Notes: a model not told the origin generated them from the sequence alone. Shown: positions 1 to 8,995, counted from the stretch's first letter. The stretch is DNA of 64,000 nt from a bacterium (GCA_020444475.1 JAHLKV010000001.1:558001-622000); one strand, 5' to 3'. Numbers and translations are program-made.

Positions 1-90
1 GATAGCACTCACCGCCTCTTCGCGACCGAACCGGTCGCGGTCGAATGCCGGAATATCGGATGCTTGAAGTGGTTCGCGATCTCGCGCCAT
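1..90 (-). CDS. 5' end of an unidentified gene, cut by window edge
   Basis: An open frame of 30 codons starts with ATG at 90-88 and runs off the left edge without a stop. An AGGGAG ribosome-binding site lies about 6 bases upstream. The peptide begins MARDREPLQASDIPAFDRDR and continues with FGREEAVSAI. It lies downstream of the glutamate dehydrogenase terminator on the same strand, so it is probably a separate transcription unit. I do not recognise the family from 30 residues. Confidence 0.5.
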   Translation of the reverse strand, partial: MARDREPLQASDIPAFDRDRFGREEAVSAI

Positions 91-202
91 GGGCTGCTCC
101 CTGTGCTTTGGTCGTTCACCTGCGGATTCTTCGAAGATATAGACGCCGGTACCAAAACCCAACCGAAAACGGGATTGCAGAGCGTGAATCTCCGAGTTCG
201 GC

Positions 203-234
203 AAAAAAAAACGGCGGCCGATGGTCGGCCGCCG
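203..234 (-). terminator. Rho-independent terminator of glutamate dehydrogenase
   Basis: Read on the minus strand, a 9-bp GC-rich perfect stem (212-220 with 226-234) and a 5-base loop are followed by nine T residues (211-203). It sits about 35 bases after the glutamate dehydrogenase stop codon. Confidence 0.9.
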
Positions 235-267
235 TACACTATCGATCTACATCACAGTCTCGCAGGA

Positions 268-1554
268 TCAAACCCAGCCCCGATCGCGACAGGCGCGCGC
301 GACCCGGTCGACTGCGATCAGGTAGGCCGCATTGCGCATATTCTGCTTACGCCGCTGCGCCAGATCGCTGACCGCGAGATACGCCGTCGTCATCTTCACA
401 TCGAGCTTGCCGAGCACTTCGTCTTTTTCCCAGAAGTAGTTCATGTTGCTCTGCACCTGCTCGAAATAGCTGCACGTGACACCACCGGCGTTGCACAGCA
501 GGTCGGGGATGACGAATACGTTGCGGTCGAACAAAATCTGATCCGCCTCGGGAGTGGTCGGACCGTTAGCACCCTCGGCGATAATCCGCACCTTCGGACT
601 GATCTTCTTCACCGTGTCACCGGTCACCTGATGTTCCAGCGCGGCCGGGATGAGAATGTCGACTTCCTGAGAAATCCACTCGTCACCGGGCAGGACCTCA
701 TAGCCGAGATCTTTGGCCTTGCCTTTGTCGATACCGCCGAACCGGTCGGTGATTCCAAGCAGCTCGTCGAGATCGAGACCGGTTTTTTTGCGGAACGCGT
801 ACGAGGTCTGATCCTTCTGATCCCAGCAGGAGACACAGATCACCGTCCCACCGATCTGCGTCAACAGACGGATGGCATACTGGGAGACGTTGCCGAATCC
901 CTGCACCGACGCGGTGGTGTCACTGGGCCGAATGCCGAGCTCTTTGAGGGCCTCACGAACCGTGAAGATCACGCCGAAACCGGTCGCTTCGGTGCGACCA
1001 AGCGAGCCGCCCATACCGACCGGCTTGCCGGTGATGAAGCCGGGGGCTTTTTCACCGCTGATTTTCTCGTACTCATCAAGCATCCACAGCATGTGCTGGG
1101 CACTGGTCATGACATCGGGAGCCGGCACATCCTGGTAAGGACCGACATTGCGGGCCAGCTGACGCACCCATCCACGGCAGACACCTTCCTGCTCACGGGC
1201 GCTCAGGTTGTGCGGATCACAGATCACGCCCCCTTTGCCGCCGCCGAGCGGAATGTCGACAGTCGCACACTTCCACGTCATCCACATCGCCAACGCCCGA
1301 ACCGTGTCGAGCGTTTCCTGCGGATGGAAGCGGATACCGCCTTTGGACGGTCCGCGCGAGTCATTGTGCTGAACGCGAAAACCGCGAAACACCTGTACGG
1401 AACCATCGTCCATTCGCACCGGTATCAGGAAGCTGTATTCGCGAACCGGGTTGCGAAGAAACTCGCGAACGGCTGAGTCGAGCTCCAGCATGTGCGCAAT
1501 CTTGTCAAACTGCGACTGCGCCATGTGGAAAGGGTTAAACGACGAAGCACTCAT
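268..1554 (-). CDS. gdhA: Glu/Leu/Phe/Val family dehydrogenase (glutamate dehydrogenase)
   Basis: A 428-residue cytoplasmic NAD(P)-dependent amino acid dehydrogenase, most likely interconverting glutamate with 2-oxoglutarate and ammonia. The substrate-domain motif GPSKGGIRFHP (Lys71) and the catalytic-lysine segment PLGGGKGG (Lys107) are intact. The dinucleotide-binding Rossmann motif QGFGNVS lies near residues 218-224. The length matches the hexameric bacterial enzymes of about 420-450 residues. The ATG at 1554 is preceded by AAGGGG at good spacing. The gene is monocistronic, with a clear terminator downstream and a sigma-70-like promoter upstream (1739-1767). Leu or Phe preference within the family cannot be excluded from sequence alone, but glutamate is the most probable substrate. 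Confidence 0.93.
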   Translation of the reverse strand: MSASSFNPFHMAQSQFDKIAHMLELDSAVREFLRNPVREYSFLIPVRMDDGSVQVFRGFRVQHNDSRGPSKGGIRFHPQETLDTVRALAMWMTWKCATVDIPLGGGKGGVICDPHNLSAREQEGVCRGWVRQLARNVGPYQDVPAPDVMTSAQHMLWMLDEYEKISGEKAPGFITGKPVGMGGSLGRTEATGFGVIFTVREALKELGIRPSDTTASVQGFGNVSQYAIRLLTQIGGTVICVSCWDQKDQTSYAFRKKTGLDLDELLGITDRFGGIDKGKAKDLGYEVLPGDEWISQEVDILIPAALEHQVTGDTVKKISPKVRIIAEGANGPTTPEADQILFDRNVFVIPDLLCNAGGVTCSYFEQVQSNMNYFWEKDEVLGKLDVKMTTAYLAVSDLAQRRKQNMRNAAYLIAVDRVARACRDRGWV

Positions 1555-1837
1555 GCTGGTACCCCTTGGGTTGTTATACCACGAATGTGAGCCACTGGTC
1601 TTTCGACCGTATCACCACGAAAGCCGGCGCCTGTCTCGGGAGCATATAATCGGTCGACCCGTACCTGCCTCTCCACGGGGCCGAACCGGACCGACAACAA
1701 AGCCGGATCTTTCTTTGTTACAAATTTCACAAAGTCGGATATAATACAGGACTGCCGATTCTGTCAAGCCTAACCGTACGCTTCGCCCCGAAAAACGTCG
1801 ATTTTTGTGCGGCGACTAAACAGACCGGGAAGCCGGG
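1555..1837. other. Intergenic region between gdhA and fabL-like gene
   Basis: This 283-base gap holds the likely gdhA promoter (1739-1767) and a leader of about 180 bases. No coding potential with homology is visible on either strand. The leader is unusually long but I see no recognisable riboswitch in it. Confidence 0.5.
1739..1767 (-). promoter_or_regulatory. Putative sigma-70 promoter of gdhA
   Basis: On the minus strand a perfect TTGACA (1767-1762) is followed by the AT-rich element TATTATAT (1746-1739). TATTAT gives a 15-base spacer, TTATAT a 17-base spacer. It is the best promoter-like match upstream of the dehydrogenase. Confidence 0.5.
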
Positions 1838-2596
1838 CTATCCCACGATATTCCGGCCGCCGTCCACCGTAATGAACTGGCCGCAAATCATATCGGCTTC
1901 GTTGGAGCAAAGAAACGCCACTACCCGTGCGATATCGTCGCCGTCGACAATCCGCCCCTTGGGGGTATGTCGCGAGGCGTGCTGAATAACCTGATTGGCC
2001 CCGGGGATGGACCGGGACGATTTGGTATCCGCCAGGCCGGCCAGAATCCCGTTGACCAGGACACCCTTGCGGGCCAGTTCATAGGCCAGACCGCGTGTTA
2101 ACGACTCCAGGGCGCCCTTGGCCGGACCTACCACACCGTAGCCCGGGATAACCTTCTGACCGCCGTCGGACGTGATCGAGATCACTCGTCCCCAGCCCTT
2201 TTTCATCAGGGGTAATGCCCGCTGGGTCATGGCCACCAGCGACCAGGCCGAAGCCGACATGGTCACTTCCCAGTGATGCGGGGTGGCCTCCAGGAGATTG
2301 CCGGGGACCCCGAAAGCGGCGTTGGCGATCACGATATCCAGCTCACCGACCTGCTCGGTGATCTGGTCGAACATCTTATCGAGACTCTTCTCCTTGCCGA
2401 CATCTCCCCTGATCGCAATCGCCTTGCCCCCCGCTTTCTCTATCTCGGCCACGACTTCCGCGGCGTCTGACATGCTTCGCCGGTAGTTCACGATAACCAG
2501 AGCGCCTTCGGCCGCCAGCCGTTTGGCGATCGCTCGCCCGAATCCACGGGCAGCGCCGGTCACCAGCGCGCATTTTCCTTCCAATTCAGGATACAT
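1838..2596 (-). CDS. fabL: FabL-type enoyl-[acyl-carrier-protein] reductase (SDR)
   Basis: A 252-residue short-chain dehydrogenase. The NAD(P)-binding TGAARGFG motif is at residues 13-20 and NAA at 92-94. The catalytic pair is Tyr153 and Lys160, spaced YX6K rather than the YX3K of ordinary SDRs; this is the mark of enoyl-ACP reductases, and overall the sequence resembles Bacillus FabL (KCALVTG start, MFDQI segment, ADMICGQ near the end). It would reduce trans-2-enoyl-ACP in the last step of each fatty-acid elongation cycle. I place the start at ATG 2596, with GAGG 6 bases upstream; an in-frame GTG at 2608, just after a strong AGGAGG, is the alternative. No other fatty-acid gene is adjacent. 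Confidence 0.75.
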   Translation of the reverse strand: MYPELEGKCALVTGAARGFGRAIAKRLAAEGALVIVNYRRSMSDAAEVVAEIEKAGGKAIAIRGDVGKEKSLDKMFDQITEQVGELDIVIANAAFGVPGNLLEATPHHWEVTMSASAWSLVAMTQRALPLMKKGWGRVISITSDGGQKVIPGYGVVGPAKGALESLTRGLAYELARKGVLVNGILAGLADTKSSRSIPGANQVIQHASRHTPKGRIVDGDDIARVVAFLCSNEADMICGQFITVDGGRNIVG

Positions 2597-2747
2597 GGGT
2601 GGCCTCACGAGCCTCCTTGCTGTGTTTAGATAAACGTCGGAGCGGCCCGGACAATGCGCTGGGCATCCGGCGGCGCCGACCGAATCGGTCTATGATAGCC
2701 ATCGAGCCGAAGCCTGTAAACCTAAAAGTCCCCCGCCTCCGCAGGCA

Positions 2748-2779
2748 CAAAAAAACACCCCCGCCGAAGCGGGGGTGTT
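2748..2779 (-). terminator. Rho-independent terminator of the tetraheme cytochrome gene
   Basis: Read on the minus strand, ACACCCCCGC and GCGGGGGTGT form a perfect stem around a short TTCG-type loop, followed by a run of seven T. It lies 24 bases past the cytochrome stop. Confidence 0.9.
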
Positions 2780-2802
2780 CTGGAATGATCTTATCAGCGA
2801 AA

Positions 2803-3327
2803 TCAGCCTTCGGTCTTCTCCGCGACCGGCATGTCGTGGACACCGGTAGCTTTCATCTTCTCGTAATCGAACGCCGGAAGTTCCTTGTGACCTTCGGGGA
2901 CTTCGCCCGTGTGGCACTTCTGACAGGTCTCCGCCGTCGGAATGATCAGGCCGTTCTTGATAGCCAGCTCCCGATCTTCCATGACCGACTTCTTCCAGTA
3001 GTCGCCACCCGCACCGTGGCAAGCTTCGCACTGCACGCCCTCGAGCAGCTCGTCCTTGGCCGTCATGCCGGTCGCATGGCAGCTCAGACAGACTTCATTG
3101 CTCTTCTCGGCGTCGGTCTTCAGATTATCAAACGCCGTGGCGTGAGCGGTCTTCTCCCAGCTCGGGAACGTGCCGTCTTTCTTGTGACAGAAGGAGCACT
3201 TCTTCACGCCGATGAACTCATGAGCCGCTGCTTCATCGGTCTTCGCCTCATCTTCGGCTACCAGCAAAGGGCTTACAAAAGCCAGCGCCAGCAAGGCGAC
3301 CACGGGAAAGATCCATTTCTTGACCAT
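2803..3327 (-). CDS. Exported tetraheme cytochrome c (cytochrome c554-like family)
   Basis: A 174-residue protein with an N-terminal signal peptide (about residues 1-24, basic MVKK then a hydrophobic stretch). It carries four CXXCH heme-attachment motifs: CSFCH at 44-48, CLSCH at 80-84, CEACH at 100-104 and CQKCH at 135-139. The spacing and the motif EGVQCEACHGAGG resemble cytochrome c554 family proteins, so it probably shuttles electrons in the periplasm or at the outer face. The acidic segment after the signal peptide is low in complexity. The gene is monocistronic, with its own promoter (3389-3417) and terminator. No partner oxidoreductase lies beside it, so its donor and acceptor are unknown. 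Confidence 0.85.
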   Translation of the reverse strand: MVKKWIFPVVALLALAFVSPLLVAEDEAKTDEAAAHEFIGVKKCSFCHKKDGTFPSWEKTAHATAFDNLKTDAEKSNEVCLSCHATGMTAKDELLEGVQCEACHGAGGDYWKKSVMEDRELAIKNGLIIPTAETCQKCHTGEVPEGHKELPAFDYEKMKATGVHDMPVAEKTEG

Positions 3328-3808
3328 CGATTCCTCCAGTTCAGACTATGACGACAATCATTGCTGTCCGTATCAAACATTCCGCGTATTTATACAAACC
3401 GACCTGCCTCTTGGCAACATAATTCTCATGACATTTGCATGACAATCTACCCCTTATACGCGGTCCATCGGTGGTTTCTTTCCAGAAAAATACAATCGCA
3501 GCCAGTCAATTAAGCCGTTTTAACACAACAGGAAAGCCGGTACGACAAAAACAAAACAGCACCGGTCAAGTTAAGTCGCTTATAACATTGTCCTTACGGT
3601 TGCCCGACGGCCTCGGACATGGATTGACAGGGTCTCTTTTCGTTGCTTTCATGCGGTAAAATCACGCCTCTCTACTCCCGGGTGGGGCAGCCGCTGAGGG
3701 CTGCCGGAGACGGTGTTTTTCTCGGAACCGACTCCCGTCCGCACGCTGTTTCACAAAGTACCAACTTCGACTCGCCGTTTTCTGTCAGATCACCGGAAGG
3801 GTACACAT
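3328..3808. other. Divergent intergenic region
   Basis: About 480 bases separate the minus-strand cytochrome from the plus-strand FG-GAP gene. It contains the cytochrome promoter. The rest, AT-richer than the flanks, probably holds the promoter of the FG-GAP gene. Short open frames here (for example 3435-3659) have no recognisable product. Confidence 0.4.
3389..3417 (-). promoter_or_regulatory. Putative sigma-70 promoter of the cytochrome gene
   Basis: On the minus strand TTGCCA (3417-3412), a 17-base spacer and TATAAA (3394-3389). Both boxes match the consensus at five of six positions. Confidence 0.6.
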
Positions 3809-5830
3809 TTGCGGATTATCGTCCTGGGGGCCTCTGCCCTGACCCTTGTTCTTGTGCTGGGTGCGTTCCTTCCGCTGGCCGGCCAGACCTTCACCCGGTC
3901 AACCAATCCGTTTTCGGTCTATGCCGATGGCGACTCTGTCGCCCTGCCGTTTCTCGGCGGCATCAACGAACCGAAGCCTGAGTTGGTTGATGTCGATAGC
4001 GACGGCCTGCTTGACCTCATCATCGGCGAGCTCTCCGGGAAAGTCATCTACCTGCGCAATGTCGGGAGTCCGGCCTCTCCCCTGTTTGAGCTGACGTCCA
4101 CCCGCCTGGGTGGGATCGATGCCGCCAGCTGGCACATCATGGCCGATATCGACGCCGATGGCGACCCGGACTTCTTCTGCGACAATCGACTCGGCGGCGT
4201 GGAGTTTCACCGCAACGACAATCCCGGCACGCAACCGACCTTCACACTGATCGACAGCACCTACGCCGCCCTGTCAACGGGTGTCAATAACACACCGGCC
4301 CTTATAGACATCGATGCCGACCGTGATCTCGATTTTTTTCTTGGGGGCGTTACCGGGAGCCTGATTCTCTATCGCAATGACGGCGACAGCGCGTCACCTT
4401 CATTTGTCTATGAAACCGACCTCTACGACAGCGTGGCTGCCTTTCCCGGTGGCGGGTCCAAAGCCGCCCGCGACGGCCGTCACGGCTTCTCCTGTATCCA
4501 CTTCAGCGACATCAATGCCGATGACGCCCCCGATCTCCTGTGGGGCGATATCAACAACGTCAACCTCTACCTGTTCTCAAATCTCGGTTCCGCAGTCACC
4601 TCGGACCTCACCTGGGTCACCGATGATTTTCTCCCCACCGCGACGGTCGGTTTCAACCACGCCACGACTGGAGATATCGACAACGATGGCGATCCGGACC
4701 TGCTGGTCGGTGTGGGCAACGGCGCGACGATAGACAATCTTCGTTTCTATCGCAATGTCGGTGATTCTGCCAACCCACAGATCGAACTCGAAACGGCCAA
4801 TCTGATCGACAACATCGACATCGGCGGCTATTCGTTTCCGGCGGTGGGAGATATCGACTCCGATGGCGACCCCGACCTGCTGGTCGGGCGCTACGACGGT
4901 CGCATGACCTTATTCGAGAACACCGGCACGCCGTTTCACCCGGAGCTGACGCAACGCTCGGACTACTTCGAGTCAATTGATGTCGGCACCTTCGCCGTGC
5001 CGGTACTGGTCGATTGGGACGCGGACGGTGTGCTCGATCTGCTGATCGGGACGGGCAGTGGCCGTATCGAATACTGGCGCAATGTGGGAAATCGCTACAC
5101 GATGATACTGACACGGGAGACTTCTCAGTTGGCCGGCATTCAGGTGGATCAGTATGCGACACCGCGAGTAGGGGATCTCAACGACGACGGCCTGCTCGAT
5201 CTGGTAGTCGGCGAGTGGGACTTCAACAGCAAAGCCAACGTCCGCCTCTACGAAAATACCGGCTCGGTCGGCAGCCCATCGCTGACCCTTGTCACGACCG
5301 CCATGCTGCCGGTCATATCTCCACGAGACTATGCCCTGCCGCAACTATACGACTGGGACGGGGATGGTCGACTTGACCTGATCATCGGGACCACCGGTCT
5401 TGGCCTGACGGTCTGGCGCAACCAGACATCGGTCGGACAGCTCCCTGATTCACTTTCGCTCTCGCCGATCGGCGACACGGTGCCGGGCGCCGACGACGGC
5501 CTGTTCCCCTCGATTGTGTTCCACGACTGGGATGGGGATGCTGACGATGACGCCCTGATCGGCGAGCTCAACGGCGGATTGAACTTCTGGTATCGCGACG
5601 GGTCCTGCTGTGTGGGCAGCCTGGGCAATGTCGATGCCGATTCGTCAGGAGCAGTCGACATCACCGACCTGACGACCCTCGTAGACTGGCTCTTCAGCGG
5701 TGTTCCTCTGCCCTGCCCTCTTGCCGGAAACGTCAATGCCGATCCGCTCGACAGGATAGATCTTTCGGATCTAATCTTTCTCGTCAACCGGGTGTTTCTC
5801 GGTGGTCCCGCGCCCGATCCCTGCCCCTAG
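3809..5830 (+). CDS. Secreted FG-GAP/VCBS repeat protein with C-terminal dockerin-like repeats
   Basis: About 673 residues from a TTG start at 3809, chosen because GGAAGGG lies 7 bases upstream and the product then begins directly with a signal peptide (RIIVLGASALTLVLVLGAF). A longer frame from GTG 3713 is possible. About ten FG-GAP/VCBS-type repeats follow, each with a Ca-binding-like DxDxDGxxDLLxG core and ending in a YRN or FEN segment, predicting a beta-propeller. The last 68 residues form a paired dockerin-like module (5624-5827) with CxLAGNVNAD and VDITDL/IDLSDL helices. It is likely extracellular or surface-bound; the ligand is unknown. It faces the next gene tail to tail across a shared hairpin. 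Confidence 0.85.
   Translation: MRIIVLGASALTLVLVLGAFLPLAGQTFTRSTNPFSVYADGDSVALPFLGGINEPKPELVDVDSDGLLDLIIGELSGKVIYLRNVGSPASPLFELTSTRLGGIDAASWHIMADIDADGDPDFFCDNRLGGVEFHRNDNPGTQPTFTLIDSTYAALSTGVNNTPALIDIDADRDLDFFLGGVTGSLILYRNDGDSASPSFVYETDLYDSVAAFPGGGSKAARDGRHGFSCIHFSDINADDAPDLLWGDINNVNLYLFSNLGSAVTSDLTWVTDDFLPTATVGFNHATTGDIDNDGDPDLLVGVGNGATIDNLRFYRNVGDSANPQIELETANLIDNIDIGGYSFPAVGDIDSDGDPDLLVGRYDGRMTLFENTGTPFHPELTQRSDYFESIDVGTFAVPVLVDWDADGVLDLLIGTGSGRIEYWRNVGNRYTMILTRETSQLAGIQVDQYATPRVGDLNDDGLLDLVVGEWDFNSKANVRLYENTGSVGSPSLTLVTTAMLPVISPRDYALPQLYDWDGDGRLDLIIGTTGLGLTVWRNQTSVGQLPDSLSLSPIGDTVPGADDGLFPSIVFHDWDGDADDDALIGELNGGLNFWYRDGSCCVGSLGNVDADSSGAVDITDLTTLVDWLFSGVPLPCPLAGNVNADPLDRIDLSDLIFLVNRVFLGGPAPDPCP
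5624..5827 (+). repeat. Dockerin-like repeat pair in FG-GAP protein
   Basis: Two EF-hand-like units, GNVDADSSGAVDITDL and GNVNADPLDRIDLSDL, each followed by an LV-x-x-x-F-GG helix. They match the modules at 7139-7348, 40159-40366 and 42934-43152. Confidence 0.8.
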
Positions 5831-5844
5831 CCAACACAAAAGAA

Positions 5845-5870
5845 GAAGGCCGCCCATGCAGACGGCCTTC
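5845..5870. terminator. Bidirectional hairpin between convergent genes
   Basis: GAAGGCCG (5845-5852) pairs with CGGCCTTC (5863-5870) around a 10-base loop. The minus-strand read continues TTCTTTTG. It probably terminates both convergent genes. Confidence 0.6.
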
Positions 5871-5916
5871 GTTTGCCATTTATCGATTCTTGTAGTCTGC
5901 CTGCTGCCGGAACGGC

Positions 5917-7011
5917 CTATCTCTCCAGCAGGTACGCTCCAAACGGCTCTGAGCCGGTTGCGACCGAATCAACCACCTGATACGTGGAACCATCGATCAC
6001 GTACACCATGCCGTTGTCGGGTCGGAAGTTCGTTGCGGTCACATAGGCGCGACTGCCGGAACCATCGACCGTCACGGTAAACGGTCGTGGCACTGCGAGC
6101 GGAATCGTCTGCAGCACGGTACCGGTCGATCGTTGCACCACCCACATCCGATTATCGGTGAATCCGGTAACATAGATGATGTCGTTGTCCGGGGCGATAT
6201 CCATCAGGGTCGGTCCCGCCATCGCAGACGAAGTCACGTCGGCGGTGGGAATCAGGATCGAATCGACCAGCTGCTGCGTGCGGATATTAATGATCCGCAG
6301 TTGATCGACTCCCTTGCGGCAGGCACATATCGCGAGATCATTGTCCAGATCGACATTGACACCGTACGGCCCGTAACTGGCCGGCGAGGTGCCGAATCCC
6401 TGAGACCCGTCCACCAGAAGCAACGGGGTGGTCGTGCCGGAATCCAGGTTGACAATCGTTATATCGTCGCTGTTGAACCCCGCCGATACAAACAGCTCCC
6501 CGTTTGCAGACAGATCTATGTCGTGGCTCTGGTAACCCGCCTGCAAGGAGGAGTCGATAAAGGTGAAGTTCGCTCCCGATCCGTCGTAGCGGTGCGTGCG
6601 CCCTTTGGCGTTGGTAAAATCACACACGTACACGGTGTCATTATCGGGGCTTACCACCAGCGCGGTCGGGAACATGCTCCCCTGCACGGTCACCAGTTGC
6701 ATGAGCGAGTCATCCGAGGTCCTATACTTGGCCAGCTGCCCACCCACCTGCCGACCGACTACGTAGTAGTAGGCGTGGTCGTGGGAAAACTCTATAAAAT
6801 GCGGTTCGACCACCGGTGTCGAGATAGAGTCTATCCGCTCCAGTGTCTCCGCATTGTATTTGTAAATCGTCTGATCGGCCTGATTCAGTACGTACAGCAC
6901 GTCGAAGGCGGCGGGGCTTGACCGCACCGGGTTGTCTTCGTCGGTACATCCCATCCACAGCAGTGCGGCTCCCATCGCCAGGGTCCCCAACCACAGGACG
7001 CGTCGGTTCAT
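5917..7011 (-). CDS. Lipoprotein with YVTN-type beta-propeller
   Basis: A 364-residue protein starting at ATG 7011, with GGGAG 6 bases upstream. The N-terminus is a lipoprotein signal (MNRRVLWLGTLAMGAALLWMGC, lipobox cysteine at residue 22), so it should be anchored in a membrane facing the periplasm or exterior. The rest is a series of about seven blades of YVTN/lactonase-like repeats (DVLYVLNQ, DTVYVCDF, DIIYVTGF, RAYVTATN, GMVYVIDG). Such proteins usually act as binding or scaffold propellers; no enzymatic motif is apparent. It is preceded on the same strand by the choice-of-anchor-B gene, about 125 bases away, and the two may be co-transcribed. Confidence 0.8.
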   Translation of the reverse strand: MNRRVLWLGTLAMGAALLWMGCTDEDNPVRSSPAAFDVLYVLNQADQTIYKYNAETLERIDSISTPVVEPHFIEFSHDHAYYYVVGRQVGGQLAKYRTSDDSLMQLVTVQGSMFPTALVVSPDNDTVYVCDFTNAKGRTHRYDGSGANFTFIDSSLQAGYQSHDIDLSANGELFVSAGFNSDDITIVNLDSGTTTPLLLVDGSQGFGTSPASYGPYGVNVDLDNDLAICACRKGVDQLRIINIRTQQLVDSILIPTADVTSSAMAGPTLMDIAPDNDIIYVTGFTDNRMWVVQRSTGTVLQTIPLAVPRPFTVTVDGSGSRAYVTATNFRPDNGMVYVIDGSTYQVVDSVATGSEPFGAYLLER

Positions 7012-7135
7012 CGCAATCTCCCAAGTCAGTTCGGTTGGTCGTTGGAACCAGGCCGGGGTGGCATTCGCCGCCACCCCGGCCGAGTCGATTCGCATATCGT
7101 TGTTCACCGGCGGTTGTCGAGACAGTCCGGCCGGT

Positions 7136-8995
7136 CTACTGGCAGGCTGCCGGATTCGGACCGCCAAGGAACAGGTAGTTCACCAGGTAAATCAGATCGG
7201 ACAGATCAACGTCACCGTTGCCGTCACCGTTGGTGTTCGCCGACTCTGTACACGACGGCGCCGGGCCGCCGAGGAAGAGGTAGTTCACCAGATAGATGAG
7301 GTCGGAAAGGTCAACTGTATTTCCGGCGTCCTGGTTGATATTGCCGCTGGTGCCCGCACAGCACGGAGGTGTCCCCAACGTAATAACTGCAGGCTGGGTT
7401 TCCAACTCGAACTCAAAGCAGGCCGCCGTCATTTCCGGCAGTGTCGAGGCAAACGCGCTGAAGTCGATCGAGTTCGATGCACCGGTCGCACCGGGCGGCA
7501 CACTGAAGTAGAGACTCAGAATCGCACCACTCCCAGGTGCCAGCGGCATCTGTCCCGACGAGGTCACCAGCGTATACCCCGCCCGATCGTTGGCGGCGTC
7601 AAACGCCGAGTACGTCTTCTGGAAGAAGTAATCGGTGCGAAGACCGGCGGTCGAAACGGAGTCAAAGGTCAATTCGTAGGGACCGGCCCAGGTGAACGGG
7701 ACGTTGATCGACGAGATCGGCGTGTGGTTGTCGACGAAAACGTCGACGCGCACGTCACTGCCCGGTGATGTCACAATCGAGTCACCATAAATCGTATCGG
7801 TCGTGATCACCTGTCGCGCCTCCATGATGAAGAGGCGGTTGTCGAGGTTGGAGCCGTAGACCTTGCCTGATGTCGTATACGGGAAGGCGCCCCAGGCGCC
7901 GTTGAAGTCGGGAGATTCGCCGGACTGGTACGTATCGAATGTCGCCAGCTCGACCGGTAAGGCCGGGTTCGAGAAGTCGACAATCGTCACCCCCGATTCA
8001 TAGTGTGAAACATAGGCCGTATCACCGAGCATCTGGGCGTTGTGCGCCAGATTCGACGGGGCCAGGTACTGCCCGACCAGCTGGACGTTGTTATAGTCTT
8101 CGACATTCCAATACTTGATGGTCTTGAAACCGGTCTCTTCGGTCGTCGCCACGTGCCGTCCATCGCGCGTCGGCCAGATATTGTGCACATAGCCGGCGGC
8201 CGGGACCGTCACCCGCTGGATGAGCTGCGGCGCGCCTTTGTTGGAGAGATCCCACGCCGACCAGGTCCCGTTGGAACCCTCGGCGACCCACACCGTGTCA
8301 TTGCGGGCGTACATGTCGTGGATGTCCGGTGTCGCGACCGAGCCCACCTCCGACGGCGACGCCGGATTGGCGAGACTGATGATACGAAAACCGTTGTAGA
8401 AACGCTTCACCGCGTAGGCGTAGCCGGTAGCGGTGTCGACGATCATATTGTGCGACGTAAAATCCGTGGCCGTGCTGAAGGTGCCGACCAGATGAACCGA
8501 GTCGGGCAGAAACGACAGATCCATGATCATCATGCCCTGATTCGTGCCGGAGCATTCAGACACGCAATAGCAGTAGTTCTGGTAGGTCACCATGTCGCGC
8601 CAGCGAACGCTGCCGCAGCCGTTGATCGGACCGGGGATCTCGTCGACGATTTGCATGGTGTTGGCGTTGACGAACGCCACACCGTTGTAGGTGCCCATGA
8701 TGGCGTACTCGGTGCCGTCCGGAGCTTCCCATCCCCAGCAATCGGAACCGCCGGCAGTCGGCTGAAACTGAATGATGCCGATCGGACAGAGGCTGAACAC
8801 CGTATCGCCGGCCGCCGCTACCTGGGTCGCGGCCGATGCCCCCGTCCGGTCGCCGTCCGTCCGAGCCGGTTGATCGGGTACTATCGTCGATCCGTCGTAA
8901 CCCGGCGGAACCGCCAGGGTCGGCAGGGCGCAAAGCAGCGCGGCCGACAGCACGCACGAAGTAAGAACCATTCGGACACGTGAGCCGTTAGTCAT
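7136..8995 (-). CDS. Choice-of-anchor B family secreted protein with dockerin-like C-terminus
   Basis: A 619-residue protein. A signal peptide (residues about 9-28) precedes a domain of LVIVD-like repeats (MMIMDLSFLPDSVHLVG, FRIISLANPASPSEVG, VTIVDFSNPALPVEL) typical of the choice-of-anchor B family, a predicted surface beta-propeller. A linker resembling a cohesin-like or Ig-like beta domain (about residues 410-540) follows, and then two dockerin-like repeats (7139-7348). Many cysteine and aromatic residues near the N-terminus suggest disulfides. The start at ATG 8995 has GGAG 8 bases upstream, and a promoter lies at 9073-9100. Its role is unknown; family members are exported, often with variable C-terminal sorting modules. 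Confidence 0.85.
   Translation of the reverse strand: MTNGSRVRMVLTSCVLSAALLCALPTLAVPPGYDGSTIVPDQPARTDGDRTGASAATQVAAAGDTVFSLCPIGIIQFQPTAGGSDCWGWEAPDGTEYAIMGTYNGVAFVNANTMQIVDEIPGPINGCGSVRWRDMVTYQNYCYCVSECSGTNQGMMIMDLSFLPDSVHLVGTFSTATDFTSHNMIVDTATGYAYAVKRFYNGFRIISLANPASPSEVGSVATPDIHDMYARNDTVWVAEGSNGTWSAWDLSNKGAPQLIQRVTVPAAGYVHNIWPTRDGRHVATTEETGFKTIKYWNVEDYNNVQLVGQYLAPSNLAHNAQMLGDTAYVSHYESGVTIVDFSNPALPVELATFDTYQSGESPDFNGAWGAFPYTTSGKVYGSNLDNRLFIMEARQVITTDTIYGDSIVTSPGSDVRVDVFVDNHTPISSINVPFTWAGPYELTFDSVSTAGLRTDYFFQKTYSAFDAANDRAGYTLVTSSGQMPLAPGSGAILSLYFSVPPGATGASNSIDFSAFASTLPEMTAACFEFELETQPAVITLGTPPCCAGTSGNINQDAGNTVDLSDLIYLVNYLFLGGPAPSCTESANTNGDGNGDVDLSDLIYLVNYLFLGGPNPAACQ
7139..7348 (-). repeat. Dockerin-like repeat pair in choice-of-anchor B protein
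   Basis: Two nearly identical units, each containing VDLSDLIYLVNYLFLGGP, separated by about 30 residues with DAGNT and DGNGD Ca-loop-like turns. This is the most canonical copy of the module in the window. Confidence 0.85.

Noticed and set aside
64..1476. Long plus-strand open frame opposite glutamate dehydrogenase
   Set aside because: It is the antisense shadow of gdhA in GC-rich DNA, crosses the gdhA terminator, and has no recognisable domain.
1715..1745. Perfect TATAAT on the plus strand with TTGTTA upstream
   Set aside because: The spacer is 19 bases and no plus-strand gene follows; it is better explained as the complement of the minus-strand gdhA promoter.
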